Assembly: GCA_036386455.1 (NCBI GenBank)
Contig: DASVVS010000033.1
Coordinates: 29,483 to 93,482, forward strand
Source of the DNA: AC-37 sp036386455
GTDB lineage: Bacteria > Actinomycetota > Thermoleophilia > Solirubrobacterales > Thermoleophilaceae
Direction of reading: 5' to 3'
Length of the DNA: 64,000 nt
Shown one piece after another: positions 63,955-64,000 of the stretch (position 1 is the first letter of the stretch; the number at the start of each line of letters is the position of its first letter). The notes under the pieces were generated by a model. It had not been told where the DNA came from. It searched no databases and saw only the letters and a program-made list of their open reading frames with translations. A program made the position numbers and the translations under genes.

Positions 63955-64000
63955 GGTCCTTGGGTCCCCGGGGCGCTCCGGGGGCAAACGGGCGGAGGGG

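Overview
The window is very GC-rich and densely coded, with mostly GTG/ATG starts and occasional TTG. It looks like chromosome of a high-GC actinobacterium. The gene set (System I cytochrome c maturation, WS/DGAT acyltransferase, DUF4383 protein, actinobacterial Hsp90-like protein, uvrC-rapZ-gap-pgk-tpiA cluster) suggests the Thermoleophilia/Solirubrobacterales side of the phylum. That placement is inference from gene content, not a database match. Only one RNA gene, a tRNA-Gly, is visible. There is no rRNA, CRISPR array, transposase or intact prophage, and no gene-free stretch longer than about 210 bases.

Layout. 0-3.3 kb: ccmF and ccmE. 3.3-6.1 kb: cupin, RsbW-like kinase, a PKD/amicyanin surface protein, a hypothetical protein and a Cys-repeat lipoprotein. 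6.2-8.7 kb: valS. 8.8-12.7 kb: a large membrane protein divergent from a MerR-type regulator operon. 12.8-15.3 kb: WS/DGAT acyltransferase, lipoprotein, DUF4383 protein. 15.4-22 kb: accessory block with an unrecognised 742-residue membrane-anchored protein coupled to a GNAT acetyltransferase, then a secreted helical/beta protein and a tailspike-like beta-helix protein. 22.1-28.1 kb: large LuxR-type ATPase regulator, secreted proteins, small HTH/zinc-ribbon pair, tRNA-Gly, proline-rich surface protein. 28.2-32.1 kb: dsbE/ccmG, ccmH, ccdA, argS, rlmH. 32.1-40.6 kb: DUF3467, M48 protease, then a phosphoesterase / lipoprotein / Ser-Thr kinase / pseudo-hydrolase-cyclase operon, beta-propeller, RDD protein, tgt. 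40.6-43.7 kb: hsp20 and two GT4 glycosyltransferases. 43.7-51.2 kb: gpmI, tpiA, pgk, gap, rapZ, uvrC. 51.2-55.1 kb: SDR enzyme, two paralogous small proteins with Pro-rich tails, ArsC/Spx-like protein, FAD dehydrogenase. 55.2-64 kb: seven minus-strand genes: acyltransferase, RGRGGDD-tailed protein, OmpR-type response regulator, histidine kinase, Hsp90-like ATPase, TPR protein, second RGRGGDD-tailed protein.

How genes work together. The two ccm clusters together cover the late steps of cytochrome c maturation (haem chaperone, ligase, apocytochrome thiol reduction, electron supply by CcdA). gap-pgk-tpiA-gpmI forms a lower-glycolysis operon. Many genes have a TANNNT -10 hexamer only 6-11 bases before the start codon, often in divergent pairs with nearly touching -10 boxes, so leaderless transcription appears to be the usual mode here.

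Strongest leads: an Hsp90-like ATPase co-transcribed with a TPR partner; tandem 11-bp direct repeats shared by the two RGRGGDD-tailed genes next to an OmpR-type two-component system; a 46-bp dispersed palindrome present twice, one copy at a synteny break where yvcK and whiA would be expected; a 157-bp antisense coding overlap between the RDD gene and tgt; and paired small proteins resembling leader-containing peptides.
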